Shown: positions 18,820 through 29,300 of the stretch, one piece after another
How the letters are laid out: each line of letters starts with the position of its first letter
Position numbering within the stretch: position 1 is the first letter of the stretch
NCBI GenBank assembly: GCA_009929375.1
Contig: SAAO01000040.1
Location: forward strand, 1-33,814
DNA length: 33,814 nucleotides
Reading direction: 5' to 3'
From: Bacteroidia bacterium
Lineage (GTDB): Bacteria > Bacteroidota > Bacteroidia > Bacteroidales > Paludibacteraceae
Translations under genes and position numbers: made by a program
Notes under the pieces: generated by a model
What the model saw: only the letters and a program-made list of their open reading frames with translations
Databases searched by the model: none
What the model was told of the DNA's origin: nothing

Positions 18820-18881
18820 TATATTTATGATTATTAGGTGTTTATATTTGTTTTTGATTTCTTCTTTTTTTGATTGCCCGA

Positions 18882-18935
18882 TACATTTTTGATTAATTGT
18901 GACACACTATTCACTATTTATGTTGAGTATGTTTG
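18882..18935 (+). promoter_or_regulatory. Shared activator site and promoter, unit 2
   Basis: The 23-bp element at 18882-18904 (TACA, T, TTTTGATTAA, T, TGTGACA) differs from the copy at 10342-10364 at two positions. It precedes the -7 box TATGTTTG (18928-18935) by 23 nt. The -33 region is again non-consensus. The leader to the first gene of unit 2 would be about 115 nt. No gene is visible elsewhere in 18756-19055. Confidence 0.6.
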
Positions 18936-19055
18936 TGTCAGTTTTTAAGATTTAAAGCATGCATTATGAATTGTTATGTGCTTTAGATCAGACAAAGCTG
19001 TGAGTAGCCTTAGTCTTTTTAAATGTATTTATTCAATCATTAAAATCAATCAAAA

Positions 19056-20086
19056 ATGGAAAAAATCACTACTTCTTCCACGACAGTCTTCAAAAGCCGA
19101 AAGACTTTTCTGTTGGTTATTCTTTCATTTTTCTTTTCTCTTGGTGTTTTTGCTCAGGTTGATATTTCAACCGAACAACAATTGCGTGATATTGTAAATA
19201 ACAAAGCTGGCTCGTACCGACTGACAGCTGATATTACGCTTACTTCAGCCTGGACGCCTGTCGCAGGTTTTACCGGAACTTTTAATGGAAACGGTTTTGT
19301 GATTAAAGGTTTAAATGTAAATACTCCTACCACAAATTCAGTGGGACTTTTCGCAACCACCACAGGGGCTACTATCACAAAACTTGGTATTGAAAACGCA
19401 AATCTCGTTGGAAATGCCGATGTGGGTGGTATCGTGGGTATCGCTACCGGAACAACCATCAGCGAATGTTATGTGGCCAATAGTTATATTGAAGGACGTG
19501 ATCACGTAGGTTCAATAGCCGGAGCACTCAAAACCGGAACTACGGTGACTGATAGTTACGGAAATGCCGAAGTTGTTTCGCGTCAGTTTCAGGTAGCAGG
19601 TATTGCCGGAATTATTGTGGATATTTGTATGGCTCCGACAATCTCACCGATTGGCAGCTGATTGATGAGAAAACTGCGCAGGTTTTTAGTACGCGCAAGG
19701 AAAAAAAAACAATCTCATTGAATCAGGAAAAATCATTCAGAAATTATAAACTTGAAATACTAAAACTCAGAAATACTTCCGCCAAGAAACTTTATTTGGC
19801 TGAGTTGGAATTTCGCGGAAGCGCTGTGGATACTGAAACAGCTGTATATTCACCCGCTTCACCAAAATTCAGTATGGAGGAACTATGGAAAATGGCAGAT
19901 GAAAATCCCGGAAATAATCTCAAAATCAGATCAGTGGATGGACGACTGCTTTTCGATGAACAAACAAATGCTGCTGCATGGAAAAATATGCTGTATGGAA
20001 ACATACTTACAAAAGGGATTTACATTTATACGTTTAAACCAACGGCTGAGTCAATGCCTATTTCTGCAAAAATGATTGTACAATAA
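19056..20086 (+). pseudogene. Remnant of a secreted GLUG-repeat/discoidin protein, frameshifted
   Basis: The first 200 codons (19056-19661) encode a signal peptide (SFFFSLGVFAQ) and a GLUG-type beta-helix stretch with VGLFATT, VGGIVGIATG and VGSIAGALK repeats. This frame ends in MAPTISPIGS soon after about 19600. In another frame (-1) the sequence resumes at about 19605-19625 with YGSDNLTDWQLIDEK. That is the second half of an F5/8 type C (discoidin) domain ending in LYLAELEFRG, followed by about 70 residues resembling a T9SS sorting domain (VDGRLLFDE, ILTKGIYIYTFK). The N-terminal half of the discoidin domain is missing, so an internal deletion plus frameshift best explains it. No ATG opens the second part; only a TTG at 19625 would. 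The rest of unit 2 follows in the same direction. Confidence 0.7.
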
Positions 20087-20105
20087 TGAATTAAATAAAT
20101 ATTGA

Positions 20106-21803
20106 ATGAAGAAATTTTTTATTCTGGCAATAACCACTTTCGTACTTAGTGGTTTAAATTGCGTAAGTTCACAAACCGATATTACGAATCTGAGTGCCGG
20201 AGTTATCACTTCTCAGTACAGCGACTCGCCTGCGAATGAAGGAGTTAATAAGTTGATTGATAACTCGTCAACTACCAAATTTCTGACTTTTCATGCCTCA
20301 GCATGGGTGATGTTCAGGTCGCCGGAACCTTATGTATTGTCGAAATACAGTCTTACGTCGGGGAATGATGCACCCGAGCGCGATCCGCTCAACTGGAAAC
20401 TCGAAGGTTCGAACAACGGTGTAACTTTTTATACACTCGATACCAAAAGCAATCAGGATTTTAGCTCGCGTGGTCAGAAACGTGAATTTACGATTCAGAA
20501 CAACACTACTGCTTATTTATATTACAGGCTTTCGATGGCCAACAACGGTGGCGATATTCTTCAGTTGGCCGAGTTGGAACTCTTTGGGAATCCGGGTTCA
20601 ATGCCTACCGAACCATTTGCCGATTTTTCTATCGATTCGTATCTGGTGACCGGAATGCCGGTTTCATTTACCGACGCTTCGCTGAATACAAGTTCACGGA
20701 AATGGACTTTTGAGGGCGGAAACCCTGCCACAAGTACCGATCTAAATCCCAAAATAACCTATGCTTTACCCGGAAATTATCAGGTGAAACTTGAAGTTAC
20801 AAAAGCGAATGTCACCGTAAATAAAACCGTTCAGATACATGTGAAAGATATAAATGATTGGTCGTCATTTATTTATCCAACAGTGAATATCACTACTGTA
20901 AATGCATTGAATCCGGGTTACACAAAGTATAACAATCTTGCAAAAATGAAAGGCTTCAACAGTATTGAGGATTTTGTAAAAAATTGCTGTCTGGTTATTG
21001 CCAAAGAATTGTATTATACGGTAGATGAAGCTAATGAGCATAATCTCAGAACAATTAATTACAAATTAAACGAAGGTGGAGCCTTATCATACAAAGCAGG
21101 AGGTATTCCTGCCATCGAAATTGGATTCGATATGAATTATCTGAACTCATTCAGTCAGTCACATTCCGATGAGGTTTCGGCTGACGAAATCTACGGAGTG
21201 CTTTGTCACGAAATTTGCCACGGCTATCAGCGTTCACCAATGAATGCTGGCGGATATGCAGCGGGAACTGAATATTTCGGTTTTCTCGAAGGTACAGCCG
21301 ATCTTGCGCGTTTGCTTACAGGTGGATTTAATCCAAAGCGTTATCCGCGCGTGGGTGGTCAATGGACTGATGGTTACAATGTAACTGCATTTTTTTATCA
21401 ATGGATCACAAATACCAAAAGTGCTACTTTCCTGAAAGATATCAACCGTACCGCATTTACTATCAACCCCTGGTCGTTCAATGCTACCGCAATGGCTTTG
21501 TTTGGTAAAAGTGGGATGGAACTCTGGAACGAATATCAGGCTGCAATCCCCACGCTCAGTATCGAAAATCTGAACGAAAGCCGCATTACAATTGCCCTGA
21601 ATGCTGATAAATCGAAACTTACAATTCAGAATCTGAATGTGAACGATTCGGTCAGTATTTATGATTTGAAGGGTAAGAAAATACACAGCTCGGTAAGCAA
21701 ATCGACACAGCATTCGGTTGATATTGCGCGTTTCCCTAAAGGTGTTTTTGTGGTTTTTGCCGGAAATAATGTAAAAGAAAAAGGTATCAAGTTTTTAAAA
21801 TAG
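20106..21803 (+). CDS. Discoidin-PKD-BSP family secreted metalloprotease
   Basis: The 565-residue secreted protein has a signal peptide (cleavage near CVSSQ, about residue 23). Residues about 27-163 form an F5/8 type C (discoidin) carbohydrate-binding domain (NEGVNKLIDNSSTTKFLT, GNDAPERDPLNW, LAELELFG). Residues about 168-250 form a PKD-like domain (PVSFTDAS, KWTFEGGNPATST). Residues about 252-480 are a basic secretory protein (BSP, PF04450) domain with the zinc motif HEICHGYQ (H368, E369, H372) and the conserved EYFGFLEGTADLARL and GGQWTDGYNVTAFFYQW segments. The C-terminus (SIYDLKGKKI to GVFVVFAG) looks like a T9SS sorting domain. BSP domains are thought to be zinc peptidases; the target is unknown. 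The BSP domain is related to the one fused to GH92 at 29845. Confidence 0.85.
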   Translation: MKKFFILAITTFVLSGLNCVSSQTDITNLSAGVITSQYSDSPANEGVNKLIDNSSTTKFLTFHASAWVMFRSPEPYVLSKYSLTSGNDAPERDPLNWKLEGSNNGVTFYTLDTKSNQDFSSRGQKREFTIQNNTTAYLYYRLSMANNGGDILQLAELELFGNPGSMPTEPFADFSIDSYLVTGMPVSFTDASLNTSSRKWTFEGGNPATSTDLNPKITYALPGNYQVKLEVTKANVTVNKTVQIHVKDINDWSSFIYPTVNITTVNALNPGYTKYNNLAKMKGFNSIEDFVKNCCLVIAKELYYTVDEANEHNLRTINYKLNEGGALSYKAGGIPAIEIGFDMNYLNSFSQSHSDEVSADEIYGVLCHEICHGYQRSPMNAGGYAAGTEYFGFLEGTADLARLLTGGFNPKRYPRVGGQWTDGYNVTAFFYQWITNTKSATFLKDINRTAFTINPWSFNATAMALFGKSGMELWNEYQAAIPTLSIENLNESRITIALNADKSKLTIQNLNVNDSVSIYDLKGKKIHSSVSKSTQHSVDIARFPKGVFVVFAGNNVKEKGIKFLK

Positions 21804-21888
21804 TGTTTGTTGGATGTGTAACTAACATCCGAATTTTCAGGTAATAATGAATATAATTTTGAGTCAAATTTGTAAAGTAAAATCAGAA

Positions 21889-24240
21889 ATGATGGAGAAA
21901 ATGTGGCGGTTGATTGTAGTGTTGAGTTTTTTTCTGACGGTACCAAATGTGGGTGCTAAAGTTGTGTCTGATTTTACAAGCTCTGCGGGTGAAGATCTTT
22001 TACAATATGTCAATCCTTTTGTGGGGACTTCGGGTTTCGGAAATACTTATCCGGGTTCTCAAATTCCATTTGGTGGCATACAAATGAGTCCCGATACCGA
22101 TTTCGATTATTATGATGCAGCGGCGGGTTATAAATACAATCATCTGACCATGCTTGGCTTTAGTCTCACACATTTGAGTGGAACGGGAATTCCCGATTTG
22201 GGCGATTTCCTGTTTCGTCCCGGAGTTGGAAAGTTGTTTTTTAAACCCGGCACGCATCAGGATCATGCACAGGGATATAGGTTTCGTTATTCGCACGACA
22301 AGGAATGGGCTTCGCCGAATTATTATGCCGTAGATATTGTGGACGAAAATGTAAAAGTGGAAATGACTTCTGGCGTGCGCAGCGGTATTTTCAGATTTAC
22401 TTATCCGCAATCGGACAGCGCATACATACTTATTGACATGAATCACACGCTTCTGCACAGTTGCGAGTGGAGCAATGTGCGTTTCGAAAACGATTCTACC
22501 ATTACCGGTTACAAGCTTGTAAAAGGCTGGGGGCCTGAGCGTCATGTGTATTTTGCGGCGGTTTTTTCGCGTAAATTTTCCGATTATGGCATTATGCAGG
22601 GTGAGACGCCGGTGATTTACAATACCAAACGTTTCCGCAGTCACAAGGAAGCCTGGGGCAAAGATCTTCGTATCTGGTTCAAATTCAAATCGAACACTAA
22701 CGAGCAGGTCACTGTGAAAACTTCCATTTCGGCAGTAAGTACCGATGGTGCTTTGGCTAACCTGAAAGAACTTGATAAGGAAAATTTTGAATCGCTTAAA
22801 AAGAAGGGCGAGGAGAAATGGAACAAAGAGCTTTCGCGTTTCACAATTAAGGGCGATAAAGAACAAAAATCCACATTTTATACATCGGTTTACCACGCTT
22901 TTTTACACCCCTTTATTTTTCAGGATGCCGATGGCAAATTTCGTGGGCTGGATAAGAATATTGATCAAGCCAAAGGATTTACAAATTACACGGTTTTCTC
23001 ACTATGGGATACTTACAGGGCATTGCATCCGCTTTTCAATCTGGTTCAGCAGAATGTAAATGCCGATATTATTAACTCTATGTTGGTGCATTATGACAAA
23101 AGTGTGGAGCAAATGTTGCCCATTTGGTCGTTCTATGGCAACGAAACCTGGTGTATGATTGGTTATCATGCTGTGTCAGTTATTGCTGATGCCATTATGA
23201 AAGATATCAATGGTTTCGATTACGAGTGTGCTTATCAGGCCATGAAAAAAACAGCAATGAATCCGCACTACGATTGTTTGCCGGAGTACACTTCGCTGGG
23301 TTGGGTGCCTTTTGATAAGGAACGTGAGTCGGTTTCGAAGTCGCTCGAATATGCTTACGACGATTATTGCATTGCTCAGGCAGCCAAAAAACTGAATAAA
23401 ATGGACGATTACCGTTATTTTCTGAATCGTTCGCTTTCGTATCAGAATCTGATTGATCCGGTAACAAAATACATGCGCGGACGCAATATGGCCGGCGAAT
23501 GGCGCACGCCGTTTTCGCCCGTTGCATACACAGGACCCGGTTCGGTGCATGGTTGGGGCGATATTACCGAAGGTTTTACCCTGCAATATACCTGGTATGT
23601 GCCACACGATGTGCAGGGAATGATAAACGAAACGGGCAGACAAGCCTTTGAAGCGCGTTTGGATTCAATGTTTACAATGGAATTGCCCGATGATATTCCC
23701 GGTGCTCACGATATTCAGGGACGAATTGGCGCTTACTGGCACGGCAACGAACCCTGTCACCAGATTATTTATTTGTACAATTACCTGAAAACGCCATGGA
23801 AAGCGCAGCAACGTTTGCGTCAGGTGGTGGATGCATTTTATGGCAATACGCCCGACGCTCTGAGTGGCAACGATGACTGCGGACAAATGTCGGCCTGGTA
23901 CATTTTCAACTGCATGGGTTTTTATCCCACAGCGCCCTCAAGCAACATTTATAATGTTGGTTCACCGGCATTACCCGAAGTGACTATGACCATGAGTAAC
24001 GGGCAAAAGGTGAAGGTTACGACCAAAAATTGGTCAAAAAAGAATGTTTATTTGCATAAAATGTTTTTGAACGGCAAGGAATACAATAAATCCTTTATTA
24101 CCTTTGAAGATATCAGAAATGGCGCTGAGCTACACTTTGTAATGAGCGATAAACCCAACTATAAACGTGCGGTAAACGATGCGGCTGTTCCGCCTTCGCT
24201 CAGCTCGAAACAAGCCACTTTGAAATATGTAAAACCATAA
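21889..24240 (+). CDS. GH92 family alpha-mannosidase
   Basis: This 783-residue exported exo-alpha-mannosidase of family GH92 has every landmark expected. They include QYVNPFVGTSGFGNTYPGSQ at the mature N-terminus, PFGGIQMSPDT, the loop FSLTHLSGTGIPDLGDFL, VFSLWDTYRALHPL, HGNEP with the presumed catalytic acid E621, and GNDDCGQMSAW with acidic residues D662/D663. The signal peptide ends around VPNVGAK. I start at ATG 21889 (or 21892). An in-frame ATG at 21847 would put 14 extra residues ahead of the signal peptide. It follows the BSP protease gene by about 85 nt and precedes the calpain-like gene by 21 nt, so protease and mannosidase are co-expressed. Of the GH92 copies here it looks most like a standard N-glycan/mannan enzyme. 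Confidence 0.93.
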   Translation: MMEKMWRLIVVLSFFLTVPNVGAKVVSDFTSSAGEDLLQYVNPFVGTSGFGNTYPGSQIPFGGIQMSPDTDFDYYDAAAGYKYNHLTMLGFSLTHLSGTGIPDLGDFLFRPGVGKLFFKPGTHQDHAQGYRFRYSHDKEWASPNYYAVDIVDENVKVEMTSGVRSGIFRFTYPQSDSAYILIDMNHTLLHSCEWSNVRFENDSTITGYKLVKGWGPERHVYFAAVFSRKFSDYGIMQGETPVIYNTKRFRSHKEAWGKDLRIWFKFKSNTNEQVTVKTSISAVSTDGALANLKELDKENFESLKKKGEEKWNKELSRFTIKGDKEQKSTFYTSVYHAFLHPFIFQDADGKFRGLDKNIDQAKGFTNYTVFSLWDTYRALHPLFNLVQQNVNADIINSMLVHYDKSVEQMLPIWSFYGNETWCMIGYHAVSVIADAIMKDINGFDYECAYQAMKKTAMNPHYDCLPEYTSLGWVPFDKERESVSKSLEYAYDDYCIAQAAKKLNKMDDYRYFLNRSLSYQNLIDPVTKYMRGRNMAGEWRTPFSPVAYTGPGSVHGWGDITEGFTLQYTWYVPHDVQGMINETGRQAFEARLDSMFTMELPDDIPGAHDIQGRIGAYWHGNEPCHQIIYLYNYLKTPWKAQQRLRQVVDAFYGNTPDALSGNDDCGQMSAWYIFNCMGFYPTAPSSNIYNVGSPALPEVTMTMSNGQKVKVTTKNWSKKNVYLHKMFLNGKEYNKSFITFEDIRNGAELHFVMSDKPNYKRAVNDAAVPPSLSSKQATLKYVKP

Positions 24241-24261
24241 ATTGATAGATTTTCGGATACT

Positions 24262-26322
24262 ATGCGGAAATATTTTTTAATGAAAATGAATGATTACAAA
24301 ATGACAAATTATAAAGTTTTATCAAACTCAACTTTTTTGAGTACAGTAAAAAAAGTATTGATTTTTACTGTGGTGTTGCTTCCTTTGATCTTTTCAGGTT
24401 GTGCCAAAGAAGATCCGGATCCCATTCAGGAAACCGATACTGAGAAAACATCCAATTTTGCAAAAATATTCGATGGCAATTCCAATACGATTACGGGTGG
24501 CGTTATTTCGGTGGAGCATACCGACTCGCCAAAGGGTTCGGGTATCAACAAAATTGTGGATGGTGTGGACAGCACGTTTTTTTCAACTCCCAGAAACAGT
24601 TTTTATATTCTTTGGAATGCGAATCGTGCCATGCTTGTGAATTATTACTCCATTACTTCGGGAAACGACAGATTGCAGGATCCGAAATCGTGGACACTTT
24701 CAGGCTCAAACGATAATGCTGCATGGACTTTGCTCGACACCAGAACCAATGAGGCTTTTCAGGCTAACATGGAGAAAAAGGAGTATTATTTTGTAAACTC
24801 AACTGCTTACAAATACTATAAAATCGAGATTGCCGAAAACAATGGTGCAGCTTCCACTTCGATGGCTGAGTTGAGTTTTCTTTCAAAAGCAAATCCTGAT
24901 CTTCCATTTTCGTCGGAAGTTGGTGAGCAGAATCTCAATATGCCCACAGCAGGTATTATTTCTTCGCAATTCTCTGATGCTCCCTTTGGGTCAAATGTGC
25001 TTTCGCTGATCGATTCGAAGAGCACCACAAGTTTTATGACTTTCCACAGTAGTTTTTATGTTCTTTGGAATGGAAATGAAGCGGCTCTTATCAATTATTA
25101 TGCGCTTACTTCTGCACCCGACAAACCTGAATTCGATCCGAAATCATGGAAACTCTCGGCTTCGAACGATAGTGTAAACTGGACTGTGCTCGATACGCGT
25201 ACCAATGTAACTTTTGCAAACAGGGAAGAACGAAAAGAATATAATCTTCAAAACACTGTTTCCTATAAATTTTACAGACTCGATGTCCTTGAAAACAATG
25301 GTGGCGAAGCTACTCAGATAGCTGAATGGGCTATTCGTAATCTGGATGCGAATATGGACGATTTGATGCCATATTCGAATGGTCGTACTTTGTCGACGCT
25401 TACTCCGATGGGAAAACGCTTCGAAAACAGACACGTCACCACACAGGCCGACAAAACGTGGCTGGCAAATGCAGCTAACGAACCTTCATTGTTAAGTTCG
25501 GCGCCTTCGCTCACTCAGTTGAAAGAGTTTCCCGTTACGCTGTATCCTTACGGTACACCAAAACCTGCCGATGTGAATCAGCACGCCATCGGCGATTGTT
25601 CGGCTGTGGCTGTTTTTGCTTCATTCGCGTATTTATATCCTGATTTTATTAAAGATATTATCACCGACAATGGAGATAAAACCTATACTGTGGCCATGTT
25701 CGATCCTCAGGGAAATCCGGTGAATGTGACTGTTTCTTCAAAATTTCTGGCCGATGGCAATGGAAAAATCGGCGCTGTAACCGGAAAATCGGATCGTGCC
25801 ACATGGGCAACTGTACTCGAAAAAGCTTTAATGAAATGGCAGAAAATATACAAAGTAAATGAGGATATTGGCGGAATTGGAACCGAGCATGTAGCTCCCA
25901 TTTTCACCGGCGATGGTGATAGCTTTGCTTTTTCGGCCAACAGGCTGAATTCTGCCGACCTCCGTCGCGCTGTGGAAGTGTCGCTCAATCAGGGAAAAAT
26001 TACGATTGGTGGATTTACCAAAAGCGATTTGCCTGTAAGTGGAAATCATAAAACTGTGTCGGCACATGCTTTCACGCTTATGTATTCGCTGGATAACGCT
26101 GCACTTTTCTCAATGCGTAACCCCTGGGGTGGCGAAGGCGATGGTGTTCTGAATATTCCGAATAACTCGGTTATTCCACCACTTATCGATTTGCGAATTG
26201 TAAATCCGGGTAAGGCCGCAAAATATGCCAAAGGTTTACCCGGTCCGTACACTCCTCCGTATTTGTCGCCTTCGCAGCAAAGCATCAGAGTATCGCAGGA
26301 ATTGTTGAATTCAGGTAGATAG
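24262..26322 (+). CDS. Lipoprotein with two discoidin domains and a calpain-type (C2) cysteine protease domain
   Basis: The 686-residue protein begins with a lipoprotein signal (lipobox FSGC, Cys47, then AKEDPDP). Its acidic +2 to +6 region may act as a surface-export signal. Two F5/8 type C domains follow at about 79-208 and 228-362; each has the Y/N-Y-Y-(S/A)-(I/L)-TS core, a P-K-S-W segment and a final A-E strand. Residues about 415-680 resemble the calpain family: the catalytic Cys lies in GDCSAVAVFASF (C446), the His in SAHAFTLM (H602) and the Asn in RNPWG (N620). GDC, HAF and NPWG in this order and spacing mark family C2, known from P. gingivalis Tpr. The start could also be 24280 or 24301, since the first 25 residues are a long polar n-region. 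It sits between the GH92 and GH43 genes. Confidence 0.82.
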   Translation: MRKYFLMKMNDYKMTNYKVLSNSTFLSTVKKVLIFTVVLLPLIFSGCAKEDPDPIQETDTEKTSNFAKIFDGNSNTITGGVISVEHTDSPKGSGINKIVDGVDSTFFSTPRNSFYILWNANRAMLVNYYSITSGNDRLQDPKSWTLSGSNDNAAWTLLDTRTNEAFQANMEKKEYYFVNSTAYKYYKIEIAENNGAASTSMAELSFLSKANPDLPFSSEVGEQNLNMPTAGIISSQFSDAPFGSNVLSLIDSKSTTSFMTFHSSFYVLWNGNEAALINYYALTSAPDKPEFDPKSWKLSASNDSVNWTVLDTRTNVTFANREERKEYNLQNTVSYKFYRLDVLENNGGEATQIAEWAIRNLDANMDDLMPYSNGRTLSTLTPMGKRFENRHVTTQADKTWLANAANEPSLLSSAPSLTQLKEFPVTLYPYGTPKPADVNQHAIGDCSAVAVFASFAYLYPDFIKDIITDNGDKTYTVAMFDPQGNPVNVTVSSKFLADGNGKIGAVTGKSDRATWATVLEKALMKWQKIYKVNEDIGGIGTEHVAPIFTGDGDSFAFSANRLNSADLRRAVEVSLNQGKITIGGFTKSDLPVSGNHKTVSAHAFTLMYSLDNAALFSMRNPWGGEGDGVLNIPNNSVIPPLIDLRIVNPGKAAKYAKGLPGPYTPPYLSPSQQSIRVSQELLNSGR

Positions 26323-26370
26323 CGCATTGTTTTTTTAGAATTAAACTGTAAATTTTTTCAATACATAAAT

Positions 26371-29300
26371 ATGAAACTTTCGTTTTTAAAATCACAATTT
26401 CTTGTTGTCGCATTGTTTTTTACCAGTGTTACCTTTGCCCAGAAGGCCGGAAATCCGGTATTTCCGGGTTGGTATGCCGATCCTGAAGGTATGATTTTCG
26501 ATAATCGTTACTGGATTTATCCTACCTATTCGGCACCATACAATAAGCAGGTTTTTATGGATGCTTTTTCGTCGCCCGACATGGTGAACTGGACAAAGCA
26601 CAAAAGCATTATTGATACAGCTGCTGTGAAATGGGCGAAAATTGCCATGTGGGCGCCTTCCATTATCAAAAAGGATAATCAGTACTTTTTGTTTTTTGCT
26701 GCCAACGATATTCAGAACGAAAGTGCAGTGGGCGGCATCGGCATTGGAGTTTCGGATAAACCTGAAGGTCCTTTTCGCGATTATCTGGGAAAACCGCTGA
26801 TTAATAGAATTGTAAATGGTGCTCAGCCTATTGACCAGTATGTGTTTCAGGATGTGGATGGAAAGTATTACATGATTTACGGAGGTTGGCGTCATTGCAA
26901 CATCGTCCGATTGAGCGATGATTTTAAAACGATTTTGCCTCACGATGACGGAACGATTTACAAAGAAATAACCCCCATGGATTATGTGGAAGGTCCCATT
27001 ATGTTTCGTCGTAAAGGAAAGGTCTATTTTATGTGGTCGGAAGGTGGCTGGACTGGCCCCGATTATCGTGTGGCTTATGCCATTGGCGATTCTCCCTTCG
27101 GGCCGTTTAACCGCATAGGACTTATTCTGCAACAAAATGCGTCTATTGCAACCGGTGCGGGTCATCACTCGGTGATCAACATTCCCGGAACCGACGATTG
27201 GTATATCGTGTATCACCGTCGTCCGCTTGGCGAAACCGATGGAAACGCGCGCGTAACCTGCATAGATAAAATGATTTTTGATGAAAATGGCTATATTCAG
27301 CCTGTTGTAATGACTTTTGACGGTGTGAGTCGTCGGTTTCTCGAAGGGCCTGTAACTGCTTTTGCCGATTGTAATTATAGTGGAGATTCCTTGTTGTTGG
27401 GTGCAGGCAAATATACTCAGGCCAATTTGCAGGCAATGAACTTCTCGGCCACAAATTTGTCGGCCCTGCGTATTCAAAAAGGCTATGAAGTGCAATTGTT
27501 CGATACAGATAATTTCAGCGGAAACTCAGTAGTGATAAATGCCAGCACCGCATGTCTCGATAACGGTGCGTTTGCCAATAAAACACGTTCGTTAATTGTG
27601 CGTCGTAAAGGTGATAAAACGCTCTCGGGGACATATTATATCAGAAATAAAAAACACGGACTTTTTCTTGGAATAAACGGAAATAGTCGCAATGTAAATG
27701 CTGATGTGGTGCTGAATGAAGGAAGCTTTCTTCAGAAATTCAGGTTGCAACCGCTTGAAGATAATCAGTATAATATAGTATCGGAAAACACACAAACAGT
27801 GCTTCAAATGGATCAGTCGGGTGTGTCGGAAGGTGCAAAACCCGAACAGGCTGTGGCTGATCAATCTGCTTTGTCGCAACGCTTTATTTTTCAGCAGGAT
27901 GCTAACGGAGATTATCAGATTGTAAATTATAACAGTGATATGATATGGGGAGTGTCGGAACAAAACGCAACTTTACAGATATCGCAGTTTGCAACCGATG
28001 CAGGCGATGATAAAATATGGGAACTTATAAGTCCCGAAAATACAACTTTTTCATCGAACGAGGATTGTGCCGGAGTAATTGCCGGTGGTGCATTTTACGA
28101 CGATTGTCAAAACTGTGTGGGAGGCAGTACTGCTGTCGATCCATGCAGAAATCCGGTGGCTGTATTGTACAGTGGCTGTAATTATTCCTCTGTTGGAGTG
28201 GGTTTGTCGGTTGGTGAGTACACAGAAAATGATTTAAAAAAAAAGTACAATGATGATTTGTTAATATCCTCGGTGAAATTAAATTCCGGATATGAAATGT
28301 CATTGTTCGATCAGGATCTTTTCAATGGAAACAAACAGTTACTTACAGGAAATACTGACTGCCTGACCGGAGAACAAAATCCTGCCGAAACGAAGTCTTT
28401 AATTATCAAACGCAGCGGTGTTGATAATCTGACAGGTACTTATTACATTAAAAACAAGCAAAGCGGATATTTTCTGAGAGCACAACTCGATGCCACTACC
28501 GATGGAACCAATATTGTACAATCGTCTAATCTGAATCGGAAAAGTCAGCAAATAAGGCTTCAACCTGCCGGAAACGGTTTCTATAACCTCATTGTGGAAG
28601 GCAGTAACAAAGCTATTTCGCTGGCGAAAACACTTACAACTCCGGGAACGGTTTTCCAGCAATGGGAATATGGTTATGCCGATCTGACAGGTTCAGGTTG
28701 CCGTGTGACCACGCTTTGCGATAACTCTCCGGCCAATGAGGGACCCGAAAAACTGATTGACAACAGTACTTCAACCAAATTTCTCACAGGCTGTGCACCC
28801 TCCTGGATTCAATTCGAACTGTTGGGGAAAGCAAATGTGAAAGCATATACAATTACTTCGGCAAACGATGCACCGGAGCGCGATCCGCTCAACTGGGTTT
28901 TGAAAGCTTCGAACGATGAACAAAACTGGTCCACGATTGATACCCGTAACGGAATTGACTTTGTGTCGCGATTTCAGAAACAGACTTTTAATTTCACAAA
29001 TACAGATAATTATAAGTTTTATCGTTTCGAAATGCAAAACAATTCAGGTTCAAATCTTCAAATAGCCGAAATGGAATTGTGGGGTACGCCTGAAGGAAAT
29101 GCCGGATTTGATCATCAAAAGTTTGTTTTGCAGCCGGTTGAAGGTGGCGCTTATTACAAAATTTTCAATAAATTCAGCGATTTGGTAATGGATGTGGTAG
29201 CGCCCAACAGCGGTTACGCCATTCGTCAATGGACTGATAACGGACAGCAAACAGCCTTGTGGGAACTTATCAATGTAGCACCTTCAGCAGTAAAAAAAAC

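Noticed and set aside
22000-22896. Minus-strand open frame of 298 codons opposite the second GH92
   Set aside because: Same reason: the plus strand encodes a well-supported GH92 and the minus-strand translation has no recognisable features.
26392-27495. Long open frame (367 codons) on the minus strand opposite the GH43 domain
   Set aside because: It lies wholly opposite a gene with intact catalytic motifs and its translation resembles no protein family. It is an antisense by-product of codon usage.
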